Shown here piece by piece: positions 25,761 to 35,161 of a stretch of 64,000 bases of DNA (the stretch's first letter is position 1; each line of letters opens with the position of its first letter). A program made the translations under genes and the position numbers. Source of the DNA: Candidatus Acetothermia bacterium (GTDB lineage Bacteria; Bipolaricaulota; Bipolaricaulia; RBG-16-55-9); contig JACQCZ010000017.1 of NCBI GenBank assembly GCA_016201405.1, positions 1-64,000 on the forward strand, in the 5' to 3' direction. The notes beneath the pieces are model-generated. The model did no database searches. It was not told the DNA's origin and saw only the letters and a list, made by a program, of their open reading frames with translations.

Positions 25761-27077
25761 TCAGGAAACAGAATGGAATCGCTTGCAGTATGTGGACTTT
25801 TCAAGCTCTCCGTGGAAGTTAGGGTGGGCAATTTTTATTAGAGCCTTAGCGCGCTCGCGCAGATTCTTTCCATGCAGATAGGCCACGCCATGCTCCGTGA
25901 TCACATAATGGACATCACCCCGCCCCGTCACAACTCCCGCACCTTCTTGGAGATGAGGCACAATGCGCGATACATTCCCGCCTCTGGCTGTGGAGGGCAA
26001 GGCAATGATTGGCTTTCCGCCCTTCGAGCGAGCAGCGCCCCGGATGAAATCCACCTGACCCCCGATGCCGCTGTAGATGGTGTACCCAATCGAATCGGCG
26101 CAGACCTGCCCGGACAGATCCACTTCCAACGCTGAATTGACCGCGATCATCTTCTCATTCTGGGCAATGACAAAGGGGTCGTTGGTGTGATCGACGGGGT
26201 GGACTTCAAACTGCGGATTGTCCGCCACATATTCATAGAGCTTTTTAGAGCCCATAATGAATGTGGTAATCACTTTACCCTTATGCAGCGTCTTCTTGCG
26301 GCCTGTGATCACACCGGCTTCGATTAGCTCCATCACGCCATCTGAGACCATCTCGGTGTGGATGCCGAGGTTTCGGTGGTCTCTGATGAGCCGGAGCACG
26401 GCGTTGGGAATCGAGCCGATCCCAAGTTGAAGCGTGGCGCCATCTTCAATGAGCGCAGCAATGTGCTGGGCGATCTGGGTCGAGATCTCATCCGGCTCTT
26501 CAGGCTCAAGAGTCGGCAAAGGGACATTGACTTCAATCAGCCGGTCGATATCCGAGATGTGCACAAAGGCATCCCCGAGCGTGCGCGGCATCTGGTGATT
26601 GACCTGTGCGATCACAAAGTCAGCGGACTCGACGGCTGCCTTGGTGCTGACACACTCTACGCCCAAGCTCAAGTAGCCGTGATCATCGAGGGGCGAAGTG
26701 TGAATGATAGCCACATTGGGGCGGAGCTGCGTGCGCAGCAGATCAGGAATTTCGGAGAGAAAGACCGGAATATAATCGGCCTTTCCGGTGTTGACTGCTT
26801 CGCGATCCGCAGGGCCGACAAAGAGTGAGTTATGGCGAATGTGGCCACGAATCTCTGGCCGGGCGAGCGGGTCTTCGTGCCCTTTCCCCAAGAGCAGAAC
26901 ATGCAGCACTTCCACGTTGTGAAGATCGTTGGCCCTGCCAGCGAGTGCTTCTAGCAACACAAATGGTGTGGCCGCATTGCCGCTGATGTAGAGCCGCTGA
27001 CCGCTCTCGATCTTCTGGACGGCCCCAGCAGCATCCATACGCTTCTTCTGATAAAGCGACCAGTATTTCTCGGTCAT
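25761..27077 (-). CDS. Acetyl-CoA hydrolase/transferase family protein (4-hydroxybutyrate CoA-transferase-like)
   Basis: The protein (438 aa) belongs to the CoA-transferase family I group that includes AbfT, Cat1/Cat2 and acetyl-CoA hydrolase. It has the N-terminal SGNAATPFVLLEALAGRA, the GIGSIPNAVLRLI loop and the likely catalytic glutamate in HTEMVSDGVMELIEAG, then SGIGGQVDFIRGAARSKGGKPIIALPST and the C-terminal HGVAYLHGKNLRERAKALI. It transfers CoA between short-chain acids such as acetate, butyrate or 4-hydroxybutyrate. The length fits the 4-hydroxybutyrate CoA-transferase subgroup (about 430-440). It stands alone, upstream of UspA genes, so its pathway is unclear. Confidence 0.85.
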   Translation of the reverse strand: MTEKYWSLYQKKRMDAAGAVQKIESGQRLYISGNAATPFVLLEALAGRANDLHNVEVLHVLLLGKGHEDPLARPEIRGHIRHNSLFVGPADREAVNTGKADYIPVFLSEIPDLLRTQLRPNVAIIHTSPLDDHGYLSLGVECVSTKAAVESADFVIAQVNHQMPRTLGDAFVHISDIDRLIEVNVPLPTLEPEEPDEISTQIAQHIAALIEDGATLQLGIGSIPNAVLRLIRDHRNLGIHTEMVSDGVMELIEAGVITGRKKTLHKGKVITTFIMGSKKLYEYVADNPQFEVHPVDHTNDPFVIAQNEKMIAVNSALEVDLSGQVCADSIGYTIYSGIGGQVDFIRGAARSKGGKPIIALPSTARGGNVSRIVPHLQEGAGVVTGRGDVHYVITEHGVAYLHGKNLRERAKALIKIAHPNFHGELEKSTYCKRFHSVS

Positions 27078-27294
27078 ACGTGCTTTCCAGTTGACTCGTG
27101 TGAGTCTCGCGATTTCGTGGACAGGCCGGTCAATATGAGCTTGGGACCCGTGATCTCTAGATATTTGCTCATCATTCCATGACCTTTACCGCCTGCAGAT
27201 TCTATATTTTCAGATATTTTGCTCGCATTAAGGAATGACCCGCATCACTCAACAATGAACTGGGAACGCTGGGGTCGCGGTAGAGCGTGGTAGA

Positions 27295-27720
27295 CTAGCT
27301 TGTTGGTCTTCGTTTGGCTTCGACGGCTACGGCCATATGAGCCAAGCTGGTCTCTTTCAAGTAAGCGCGAATTCTCTCTCGCAATGGCTTAAAGGTGTCG
27401 TGAAGCGGGCAGGGCTGCTTGTCGCTGCACCGGGCGAGCCCGACTGCGCACTCATCCAAATCCAGTGCGCCATCAATACAGACTTTGATATCATAGAGAC
27501 TGATCTTCTCTGGAGCTTTGGCCAATTGGAACCCGCCACCCCGCCCTTTGGTCGAGCTGAGCAAGCCGTTCTTGGCCAGTGTTTGCAGAATCTTGCTCAG
27601 AAAGTAGTACGGGATGGTCTCATCCTGGGCGATCTCTCTCGCCAAATGAAGCTCGTCTGGCTTCTTAGCCAGATGCGTCATAGCACGAATGGCATATTCA
27701 CAGGCATTTGAGTAGATCAT
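27295..27720 (-). CDS. Rrf2-family transcriptional regulator
   Basis: The product (141 aa) is an Rrf2-type winged-helix regulator, with SNACEYAIRAMTHLA, the wing segment STKGRGGGFQLAKAPE and three cysteines (C91, C98, C104) in the pattern used to bind an iron-sulfur cluster, as in IscR and NsrR. It may therefore sense nitric oxide, oxygen or Fe-S status; the sequence does not decide which. ATG at 27720 is used, although a GTG two codons upstream is also possible. It is divergent from an AlkD-like gene 95 bp away. A target gene cannot be named. Confidence 0.88.
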   Translation of the reverse strand: MIYSNACEYAIRAMTHLAKKPDELHLAREIAQDETIPYYFLSKILQTLAKNGLLSSTKGRGGGFQLAKAPEKISLYDIKVCIDGALDLDECAVGLARCSDKQPCPLHDTFKPLRERIRAYLKETSLAHMAVAVEAKRRPTS

Positions 27721-27815
27721 ATGCACTTTCTTGAGGCTGACAGATTTTAGTAAGTGTGATCTTAAAGTCTTTTGATCAGGTTTTCAACAAGAAGAGATAG
27801 TATATAAAGAGCGTG

Positions 27816-28505
27816 ATGCATCCCCTGGTCCGCATGCTCCGAAAAGAGATGAAAATGGCTGCCGACCCGGCCAAGGCCGTGCCGATGCAAGCCTATATGA
27901 AGACGAATCAGCCCTTTTATGGGATCTCAGCCACGCCGCGCCGTCAAATCTTTCGGCAAGCCATTCGGAAATACCCCATTCAATCCCATGATGAATATGA
28001 GCAGGCAATTGAAGAGCTCTGGGCCGGGAAATATCGGGAAGAGATGTATCAGGCTTTGGAAGTTGCGGAACACTATAAAGTCTTTCGGGATCAGACGGAA
28101 TGGCCCTTCTATGAGAAGCTGGTCCAGACGGCTACGAACTGGGACACGCTGGACTGGATTGTGGGTAAGCTGGTCAGCCCTCTTGTTCTCCGGCACCGCA
28201 AATTTGAGCGAGTTCTCAGGACATGGGCAAATTCAGAGAATTTCTGGGTGCGACGTGCCTCGCTGCTTGCCCATCTTCACCATAAAAAAGAGACAAACAC
28301 GAGACTTCTGGCAGTAACGATACTCAAGCTAGCCCATGAGAAGGAATTCTTTATCCGCAAGGCCATCGGCTGGGTCTTGCGAGATTATTCGTATACAAAT
28401 GCCGAGTGGGTGCGGAAATTTGTCGACGAGCACGAGCGGGAATTGTCGGGGCTCAGCAAACGGGAAGCGCTCAAGCAGATTCTTCGTAAGCAGAACTCAG
28501 GTTAA
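27816..28505 (+). CDS. DNA alkylation repair protein (AlkD-like HEAT-repeat glycosylase)
   Basis: The 229-aa protein is an all-helical DNA alkylation repair protein of the AlkD/AlkC family, which removes bulky or positively charged alkylpurines without base flipping. Visible family traits are AYMKTNQPFYGISATPRR at the N-terminus, TNWDTLDWIVGKLVSPLVLRH in the centre (the conserved Trp/Asp region) and FIRKAIGWVLRDYSYTN near the C-terminus. A GTG directly before the ATG at 27816 is also possible. No strong ribosome binding site is seen. It is divergent from the Rrf2 gene and followed by an exported protease gene about 120 bp downstream. Confidence 0.85.
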   Translation: MHPLVRMLRKEMKMAADPAKAVPMQAYMKTNQPFYGISATPRRQIFRQAIRKYPIQSHDEYEQAIEELWAGKYREEMYQALEVAEHYKVFRDQTEWPFYEKLVQTATNWDTLDWIVGKLVSPLVLRHRKFERVLRTWANSENFWVRRASLLAHLHHKKETNTRLLAVTILKLAHEKEFFIRKAIGWVLRDYSYTNAEWVRKFVDEHERELSGLSKREALKQILRKQNSG

Positions 28506-28623
28506 CTCACGATCTGACGGAGAAGAGTAATCGAAATCCTTGACAAAGCTTGTTTAGATTGATTCAATGGGATCACTTCCGCGCTTCGGATTGGGTCGAG
28601 CAGCGCTGTGTGAGGAGTTGCCC

Positions 28624-30168
28624 ATGAAAGATCGAATACGCCTGTCACGAGGGCCTATTCTTGTGGTTCTCTTATTGATCTTGTCTGCCACAATAGGTAT
28701 GACGGGATGGGGAGCGCGAGCCCCCATAATCGTGAAGATCATATTCCCAGGCCATCTTGGATTGAATGAGACAGGCTATGGCAAGATCACTTATGCGGAT
28801 CTGGACAATGGCCTTCTCTATGCCCGACTCGATGTTGCCGATGGCCGCTTTCAACGCACTTTGATTCCCGCTACCCATTCGGAAACCTCGGGTGAAGGGG
28901 TGCTCTCGTTCTCTCTTCAGTGCACAAGTTTCTCCCAACAGATTACACTCGCAGCCACTCTTTTCGATGCATCCGGAGCGCGTAGCGCACCCCAGCAGCT
29001 CGTCGTGACGTGCGGAGAGCCGCCGCTCTATAACTTTGACACCGAGCTGGCTCGCGTCAGACCCGTTGAAGAGCGGATCCCCATCCGTTTCTTTATTTTG
29101 GATGACAGACAGACGACTCTTGTGGATGGAGCGGCAATGGATGGTCAGTCTTCTCTTGGAAAGCCTCGCACTGAGACAGTTCAAGCCATCAAGAGCGGAG
29201 TCATTCCAAGTCTTGGGGCTGTCTGGGATCAGTGTGGATTGGGTTTCGATTTCGCAGGTGCTTGGGTGGTCAATCCAGCAAGCATTAAGATCAATGGCGG
29301 GACCCTGGCCAATGCCTTGATCAACAAACAATCTGGACTCCAGATTGTGGAGCGCAGCCGCAGCGCCGGAGACGCCTTGCGTGAAGCCGCAAAAATTCTT
29401 GCCACAAAAGTTTCTCAGGGGCTGCCAGATTCGACTCAGCCTGTCATTAATGTATTTGTGATTGGGTCCAAGATCATGACAGGCGATCCGGAAGAGCTGA
29501 ATGCCTTTGTCGAGGGCTTTGGAGAGAATACCTGGCCAAATGACTACATCCTTGTCCGCTGGGGATCGCTTCTTCAAAACGTCGCTCCTAAACAGATGAT
29601 CGCTACGTTGAGCCATGAGATTGGCCATACCCTGGGGCTTGCTCACGTGGGTGAAGACGGGCTGGCCGATGTGGTTTCAGACATGAACAACTTGATGCGC
29701 GGCTCGGGAGTCTCCCCGCAGCCAAGGGCCAGCCTTTCAGCGAGCCAGTGCACGCTTGCCAGAAAAAACTATGCCAAGCTTGCGGATCAGCTATCCACAT
29801 TAACGGCTTCGGCAAGCGATCCTGGTCAGCCGACTTCCCCTCCAGGCGGCTCTGGTGAGGCTGCGAAACCCAGTTTGAAGTGGGTCACTACCTGTCCGCA
29901 ATGGGTATGCGTGGGCATGTCAAAACTGAGCATCTCGGCTGAAGGCTTTGACGGCTTGGGGACTTTTGGATTTGCGTCGTTTATGTACTCTGCCAATGGG
30001 GATCATTATGTCGAAATTGGGCTGGATCGGAATTACACGGATGGCTTTGGCACCACATGGGATACACGAAAGATACCGAATGGCCTCTATTTCTTAAAAG
30101 TCACGGTCACGGATGCGAAGGGCACGCAAGCCTCGCTGCAGGTCGAAATCTTGGTTCAGAACTTATAA
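28624..30168 (+). CDS. Exported zinc metalloprotease-like protein (HEIGHTLGLAH)
   Basis: This 514-aa protein begins with a signal sequence or anchor (about residues 9-30). The central region carries HEIGHTLGLAH at residues 331-341 (H331, E332, H335, H341), the zincin pattern of M10-type and related proteases. Upstream of it is a domain of mixed strands, downstream a Pro/Gly-rich linker and a C-terminal Ig-like beta domain (FMYSANGDHYVEIGLDRN, YFLKVTVTDAKG). It is probably exported and acts on proteins outside the cell; activity is not proven. The ATG at 28624 has GAGGAG upstream, so it is preferred to the frame start at 28567. It ends 6 bp into the convergent gene. Confidence 0.75.
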   Translation: MKDRIRLSRGPILVVLLLILSATIGMTGWGARAPIIVKIIFPGHLGLNETGYGKITYADLDNGLLYARLDVADGRFQRTLIPATHSETSGEGVLSFSLQCTSFSQQITLAATLFDASGARSAPQQLVVTCGEPPLYNFDTELARVRPVEERIPIRFFILDDRQTTLVDGAAMDGQSSLGKPRTETVQAIKSGVIPSLGAVWDQCGLGFDFAGAWVVNPASIKINGGTLANALINKQSGLQIVERSRSAGDALREAAKILATKVSQGLPDSTQPVINVFVIGSKIMTGDPEELNAFVEGFGENTWPNDYILVRWGSLLQNVAPKQMIATLSHEIGHTLGLAHVGEDGLADVVSDMNNLMRGSGVSPQPRASLSASQCTLARKNYAKLADQLSTLTASASDPGQPTSPPGGSGEAAKPSLKWVTTCPQWVCVGMSKLSISAEGFDGLGTFGFASFMYSANGDHYVEIGLDRNYTDGFGTTWDTRKIPNGLYFLKVTVTDAKGTQASLQVEILVQNL

Positions 30169-30924
30169 GTCTCTTTCTTGTCGATGTGCCTTGGCGAGCT
30201 CCAATTCACTGCTAGTGTTTTCTTCCTCAACTAGAACTCCCAAAGAACTTTGGTAGCCTTCATGAATTGCATCTATAATCTCGCTCTGCGTCAGCTTGCG
30301 GCCCGCTGCCTCGACCAGCGAAATCATCGTTTCAGCGCGGAGTGAGCTCTCTCCTCCCGCGTGCCTGTAGAACTCTGAGACATAGTGCACCATCTCATGG
30401 ATGTCGCAGTCAACCAAAATTGTGCCATGCACAATGACAAAACTCTTCTTCTGGACTTGTGCCGTGCCGACCAGCTTTTGGCCTCCAGTTGCAAGATCAT
30501 AGGGTCCATCGCAGAATGCCCCTTCGACATGTTCAAAGCGGCTTTCAACTCCCAGTGCGCGAAAGCCGCGGATCAGCCCCTCTGAATATTGTCGGTAGCT
30601 CTCTGGAATGCCAAGCGATGTTCGTGGTGCTATTACCGAGAAGTTGAGATACCCTCTCTCCTGCCAAACAGCCTTGCCGCCGCTGATGCGCTGAATCACC
30701 CTGATCTTCTGCGCTTTCAACTGCTGAACTGCCGTCTCAAAGCGCGGCAGGCGGACGTCAAAGCGCCCCACAGCAAGACAGCGCCCCGGCTGCCAGAGAC
30801 GTAGCGTAGGAAGTACTTTTCGCGCTCCAACGTGCTCTGCGATGGAGTTCTCGAGTGCATAGTTGAAGGCCGGGTCGCTGGGGAATTCAGCAGTCAGGAA
30901 GCGCCAGCGCTCATTCAGAGCCAT
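30163..30924 (-). CDS. Lipoate-protein ligase A-family protein (LplA/LipM-like)
   Basis: The 253-aa product is in the biotin/lipoate A/B protein ligase family. It has WQPGRCLAVGRFD, RISGGKAVWQERGYLNFS (the RxxGG lipoyl-AMP binding motif), and the conserved lysine in GGQKLVGTAQ. It lacks the C-terminal accessory domain of E. coli LplA (338 aa), so it may be an octanoyl or lipoyl transferase (LipM/LplJ type) or a small ligase. It attaches lipoate or octanoate to dehydrogenase or glycine-cleavage proteins. The start overlaps the end of cdsA by 10 bp on the same strand; the 3' end overlaps the convergent protease gene by 6 bp. Confidence 0.85.
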   Translation of the reverse strand: MALNERWRFLTAEFPSDPAFNYALENSIAEHVGARKVLPTLRLWQPGRCLAVGRFDVRLPRFETAVQQLKAQKIRVIQRISGGKAVWQERGYLNFSVIAPRTSLGIPESYRQYSEGLIRGFRALGVESRFEHVEGAFCDGPYDLATGGQKLVGTAQVQKKSFVIVHGTILVDCDIHEMVHYVSEFYRHAGGESSLRAETMISLVEAAGRKLTQSEIIDAIHEGYQSSLGVLVEEENTSSELELAKAHRQERDL

Positions 30925-31739
30925 TGCAAAATCACTTTGAGATAGAAGAAGAAGATAGGGGTAGCAATCAAGAGTGCATCAATCCTGTCCAGCATTCCTC
31001 CATGTCCAGGGAAGAGATTCCCCGTATCTTTGACTTCTGCCTGCCGCTTCAGCTTTGATTCAAAGAGATCGCCAACTTGTGCAAAACCGCTGACGAGAAG
31101 CGCAATCGCGAGCGAATGGAGGAGCGCAATCTCCAAAGTGAAGTTCCATGGCAGCAAAATAGCTGCGAGCACCCCTACCACCATTGAAAACACAAGACCT
31201 CCAGCGACTCCCTCCCAGCTTTTCTTGGGGCTCAAGGCTGGAGCGAGCTTATGATGCCCCCATAACGAGCCAACGAGGTATGCTCCGGAGTCATACGCCC
31301 AGACCAGTGCTAGGAGCCAGAGTAAATAAGAGAAGCCATTGGCCGAAAGATAGATGACATACAAGAAGTGAAGCAGCATAGGCAGATAAATAAGGCCTGC
31401 GAGCGACCAGAGGATCGAAAGAACTCCGGTTGACTGTGGCAGGTTTTCGAGCAGCAAAAGAACAAAAAAGATAGCCAATATGATGGGAAGATAGCTTTCA
31501 CCGAGTATGCCGACGCCAACCACAAAGATTGAGCTTATTACAGAAAAGAATGTGGGATTGATTGAAACTCCGATCTCTTGGACGAGCTTGGCAAATTCCC
31601 AACAGGAGATGGCAGTGAGAAGTGCGACCAGCCCCAGGACAGCCCACTTTATGTCGTACTCTTGCCCAACATAGAGAAACGCGATCACAAGAGGCAGAGC
31701 GACCAACGCCGTAAGAATTCTCTGGGAAAGAAAGCGCAT
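30915..31739 (-). CDS. cdsA: Phosphatidate cytidylyltransferase
   Basis: The protein (274 aa, normal size) is CdsA, which makes CDP-diacylglycerol from phosphatidate and CTP in the membrane. Eight or so membrane helices are predicted, and the C-terminal signature reads KRQAEVKDTGNLFPGHGGMLDRIDALLIATP, a near-perfect family motif with its catalytic Asp residues; LSPKKSWEGVAGGL precedes it. The gene follows the cis-prenyltransferase-like gene directly (stop and start abut), the classical uppS-cdsA order. A lipoate ligase-like gene overlaps its end. The assignment is very secure. Confidence 0.95.
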   Translation of the reverse strand: MRFLSQRILTALVALPLVIAFLYVGQEYDIKWAVLGLVALLTAISCWEFAKLVQEIGVSINPTFFSVISSIFVVGVGILGESYLPIILAIFFVLLLLENLPQSTGVLSILWSLAGLIYLPMLLHFLYVIYLSANGFSYLLWLLALVWAYDSGAYLVGSLWGHHKLAPALSPKKSWEGVAGGLVFSMVVGVLAAILLPWNFTLEIALLHSLAIALLVSGFAQVGDLFESKLKRQAEVKDTGNLFPGHGGMLDRIDALLIATPIFFFYLKVILQWL

Positions 31740-32420
31740 TTATGTGGGCTGAGTGAGACCGCCAAATCTCCGCTGGCGGAATTGATAGGCCACAATCGCC
31801 TCAATTAGATCAGAGGAGGTGAGGTCAGCCCAAGTCTTATCTGAGGTCCAGAACTCGGTATAGGCAAGCTGCCAGAGCAGAGCATTGCTGATGCATCGTT
31901 TCTTATCGGTGTTGATGATCAAGTCAGGATCGGGAATCTCTCGGGTCAACAGATACTCTCGAAACGTGGCTTCACCAAGAGATTCTCCATTCAAGCGACC
32001 ATGAGCTTTATCAGCAACATAATGTTTGGCTGCTTGAAGAATCTCTTGGCGGCTGTTGTAGTTCACAGCAATGCTCAGATGATGCTGGCTGAAGTTGCGA
32101 GTGGCCGTTGTCATCTTTGCGAAGAGCGCCTGCGCTTCCGGGCTCGTTTCTTTGCTTGATCCTAACAAATGTACTCGTACTTCATATTTTTCTAATAGCA
32201 GTGACGCATCGCGCAGAAAATGCGCACCTGAGACCTCTTTATCAAAGATGAGCGTTACATACTGGATGCTCAGATCTCCGAAAAGAGACTCGATCAGCTG
32301 CTCTGTGACTCCTTGAACATCAGGACTGCCTGCAAATAGCACAATATGGTCTGGCAGATCCAGCTTTCGCAGAGCTTCAATTTTTGTCGAAAGCTCATCG
32401 ACTCGTGTTAGTACAGACAT
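31740..32420 (-). CDS. Cis-prenyltransferase (UppS) homologue lacking the catalytic motif
   Basis: The 226-aa protein sits where uppS (undecaprenyl diphosphate synthase) normally precedes cdsA and matches that family in its second half: HHLSIAVNYNSRQEILQA, EIPDPDLIINTDKKRCISNALLWQLAYTEFW and YQFRQRRFGG. In UppS the first part contains MDGNGRW with the catalytic Asp and an HxxG site; here residues 25-40 read HIVLFAGSPDVQG and those residues are absent. The RTSGExRxSN diphosphate-binding motif is also changed to NTDKKRCISN. It is a homologue that should not be catalytic by itself, like the noncatalytic partner subunits (NgBR/Nus1) of eukaryotic enzymes, or a diverged paralogue. Confidence 0.8.
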   Translation of the reverse strand: MSVLTRVDELSTKIEALRKLDLPDHIVLFAGSPDVQGVTEQLIESLFGDLSIQYVTLIFDKEVSGAHFLRDASLLLEKYEVRVHLLGSSKETSPEAQALFAKMTTATRNFSQHHLSIAVNYNSRQEILQAAKHYVADKAHGRLNGESLGEATFREYLLTREIPDPDLIINTDKKRCISNALLWQLAYTEFWTSDKTWADLTSSDLIEAIVAYQFRQRRFGGLTQPT

Positions 32421-32423
32421 CTT

Positions 32424-35069
32424 CTATGAATTTGCTCCCAATAGCTCCAGGTTATCGTTGAGGCGCTCAGCCTTGAGGGTCAGGTCTTTCAATTTATCCC
32501 GCTCTCGCTCCACAATCTCAGCAGGGGCCTTTTTAAGAAACTCAGTGCTGCCCAAGCGGCTTTCGATATTCTGGAGCTCGCGAAGCACAGCCTGCCGCTC
32601 CTTGCTCAGCGAAGCCGTCATCTGGTCAACATCAATCAGTCCTTCAACGGGGACAAAGACTTCGGCATAATCAAAAACTTTGCGAGGCGCTTTATCCGGA
32701 CGCTTCACATGTGCACCAATCTCAAGCTGCTCAACACGAGCCAGCTCCGTGAAGAAGCTTTTGTGCATCTTGCAAAGCTTTTCAATCTGGGCATTCTCTG
32801 TCTGGATATGGACATGGGTCTGCTTATTGGGTGGAACATTGAGCTCGGACCGAATTGTGCGAATGGCCCCAATCAACTCCTGCAAGATTCCCATCTCGTG
32901 CTCGGCATCTTCATTGGCCCACCTCTTTTGCGTTGTTGGGAAAGGGGCAATCATGGCGCTCTCTGCATCTGTCTCAGGCAACTTCTGCCAAAGCTCATCG
33001 GTGAGAAACGGGATGATGGGGTGAAGCAGCTTAAGACTCTCACGAAGAGTGAGCTGAAGCACATATTGTGCTGCCGCCTTGCTCGGCTCTCCACGAGTGA
33101 TGCGCGATTTGATCAACTCAAGATACCAGTCGCAGAGGTCGTGCCAGAAGAATTCATAGAGCGCCGTCGCTGCAATATTGAAATCGAAGCTCTCAAAAGA
33201 ATCTCGCACGACTTTAATGGCATGATTGAGGCGGGAGAGCATCCAGCGGTCTTCGAGCTCAAATTCAAGTTTTTCCGGGTCAATGCATTTGGGGTCGTAA
33301 TCTTCAAGGTTCATCAGTGCAAAGCGCGTCGCGTTCCAGATTTTGTTCAAGAATTTTCTGGCGCCTTCAACATCTTGCACAGAGAGCTTCAAATCTTGCC
33401 CTTTGGTCATGGAAGAGGCGAGTGTGAATCGCACGGAATCCATGCCGAACTCATCTTTGAGCTCCAGAAAATCGACTCCGGTGCCAAGCGATTTGCTCAT
33501 CCTGCGACCTTGATCATCTTTGACGATGGGGTTGAATAAAACCCTTTTGAACGGGATCTCTCCTACAAAATGAAGCCCAAAGAAGATCATTCGGGCAACC
33601 CAGAAGAAGATGATGTCTGGTCCCGTCACCAGCAGCGATGTCGGGAAAAAATTCTTCAGCTCTGGAGTCTCTTGAGGCCAGCCCATGATTGAGAAGGGCC
33701 AGAGACCGGACGAGAACCATGTGTCAAGCACATCTTCATCCTGTTGTATTTTGGACGAGTTGCATTTTGAGCATCTCTTAGGGGCTTCACGGCTCACGGT
33801 AATGCCACCGCAGTCGTCACAGCGCCAGGCCGGAATACGATGTCCCCACCAGAGCTGCCGAGAGATGCACCAGTCTTTGATATTCTCCATCCAGTCAAAG
33901 TAAATCTTTTGCCAGCGCTCCGGGACAAACTCGATCTCGCCATTTCGCACGACTTGAATCGCGGGCTTGGCCAGATCGCGCATCTTGACAAACCACTGCT
34001 TGGAGAGAAGAGGCTCCACAACCGTGTGGCAGCGCTGACAGTGCCCAACAGATTGTCTGTACGGCTCTTCTTTTATTAACAGGCCCTGAGCTTGTAAATC
34101 ACTGAGAACGCGCTTGCGGACTTCAAAACGGTCCGTGTTTTTATAGATCCCAGCATTCTCGTTGGTTGTACAGTCGGGATTGTAGATGTTGATAATCTCA
34201 AGCTGATGACGCTGAGCGATATCAAAGTCGGCAAAGTCATGTCCAGGGGTCACCTTGAGTGCGCCTGTCCCAAACTCTTGATCCACAGCATCATCCGCGA
34301 TAATGGGAATGAGTCTTCCCGTCAATGGCAGAACGACATGCTTGCCAATCAGCTTCTTGTAGCGCTTGTCTTTGGGATGGACTGCGACGGAAGTATCGGC
34401 CAACATTGTCTCTGGACGAGTCGTTGCAATCACGAGCGATTCATTCGAATCTTTGACCGGATATTGGATGTAATAAAGGGCTGACTCTTTCTCTTCGTGA
34501 TTGACTTCAATATCAGAGAGAGCCGTGTGACAGCGCGGGCACCAGTTGATCAGCCGCTCACCCTGATAAATGAACCCCTCTTCGTAAAGCCGGACAAAGA
34601 CTTCAATCACGGCTTTCGAGAGGCCGTCGTCGAGCGTAAACCGCTCGCGCTCCCAATCGCAGGAGCAGCCGAGCGATTGGAGCTGGACTCGAATTCTGTT
34701 GCCATACTTCTCTTTCCAAGCCCAGACGCGCTCGATGAACTTCTCACGCCCCAAATCTTGGCGGGTCAATCCCTCTTTTCGCAATTCCCGCTCCACGACA
34801 TTTTGGGTGGCGATTCCGGCGTGATCGGTGCCCGGCAACCAGCATGCCTCATAGCCATCCATCCGTTTGTACCGAATCATAATGTCTTGAAGCGTGTTGA
34901 CGAGCGCATGTCCAAAATGCAACTCACCCGTGACGTTTGGAGGAGGAATGACTACAGAGAAAGGCTCTCTCTTTGAGTTGACGTCGCCATGGAAGTAACG
35001 TTTCCCCAACCAGACTTGGTAGCGGCTGTCTTCGACCCCTTTTGGGTCATAGGACTTGGGCAGTTCCAT
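32424..35069 (-). CDS. valS: Valyl-tRNA synthetase
   Basis: The protein (881 aa) is ValRS, which charges tRNA-Val. The HIGH-type motif is GELHFGHA in PPPNVTGELHFGHALVNT (residues about 43-60), the KMSKS-type motif is RMSKSLGTG, and the CP1 editing domain holds ATTRPETMLADTSVAVHP. The C-terminal region ends with a coiled-coil segment, VDQMTASLSKERQAVLREL, typical of bacterial ValRS. AAGGAGGAGGAG precedes the ATG at 35069. The size matches bacterial ValRS (about 870-950). It follows ndk in the same orientation with about 90 bp between, and is separated from the next gene by 3 bp. Confidence 0.97.
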   Translation of the reverse strand: MELPKSYDPKGVEDSRYQVWLGKRYFHGDVNSKREPFSVVIPPPNVTGELHFGHALVNTLQDIMIRYKRMDGYEACWLPGTDHAGIATQNVVERELRKEGLTRQDLGREKFIERVWAWKEKYGNRIRVQLQSLGCSCDWERERFTLDDGLSKAVIEVFVRLYEEGFIYQGERLINWCPRCHTALSDIEVNHEEKESALYYIQYPVKDSNESLVIATTRPETMLADTSVAVHPKDKRYKKLIGKHVVLPLTGRLIPIIADDAVDQEFGTGALKVTPGHDFADFDIAQRHQLEIINIYNPDCTTNENAGIYKNTDRFEVRKRVLSDLQAQGLLIKEEPYRQSVGHCQRCHTVVEPLLSKQWFVKMRDLAKPAIQVVRNGEIEFVPERWQKIYFDWMENIKDWCISRQLWWGHRIPAWRCDDCGGITVSREAPKRCSKCNSSKIQQDEDVLDTWFSSGLWPFSIMGWPQETPELKNFFPTSLLVTGPDIIFFWVARMIFFGLHFVGEIPFKRVLFNPIVKDDQGRRMSKSLGTGVDFLELKDEFGMDSVRFTLASSMTKGQDLKLSVQDVEGARKFLNKIWNATRFALMNLEDYDPKCIDPEKLEFELEDRWMLSRLNHAIKVVRDSFESFDFNIAATALYEFFWHDLCDWYLELIKSRITRGEPSKAAAQYVLQLTLRESLKLLHPIIPFLTDELWQKLPETDAESAMIAPFPTTQKRWANEDAEHEMGILQELIGAIRTIRSELNVPPNKQTHVHIQTENAQIEKLCKMHKSFFTELARVEQLEIGAHVKRPDKAPRKVFDYAEVFVPVEGLIDVDQMTASLSKERQAVLRELQNIESRLGSTEFLKKAPAEIVERERDKLKDLTLKAERLNDNLELLGANS

Positions 35070-35161
35070 TCTTCTCCTCCTCCTTATGCATAGCTAAATA
35101 AAATACTAGTGTGCCGACCGAGATCTCTTCAAGGACAGATTTCCCGATCCGTGCTCAGAGA

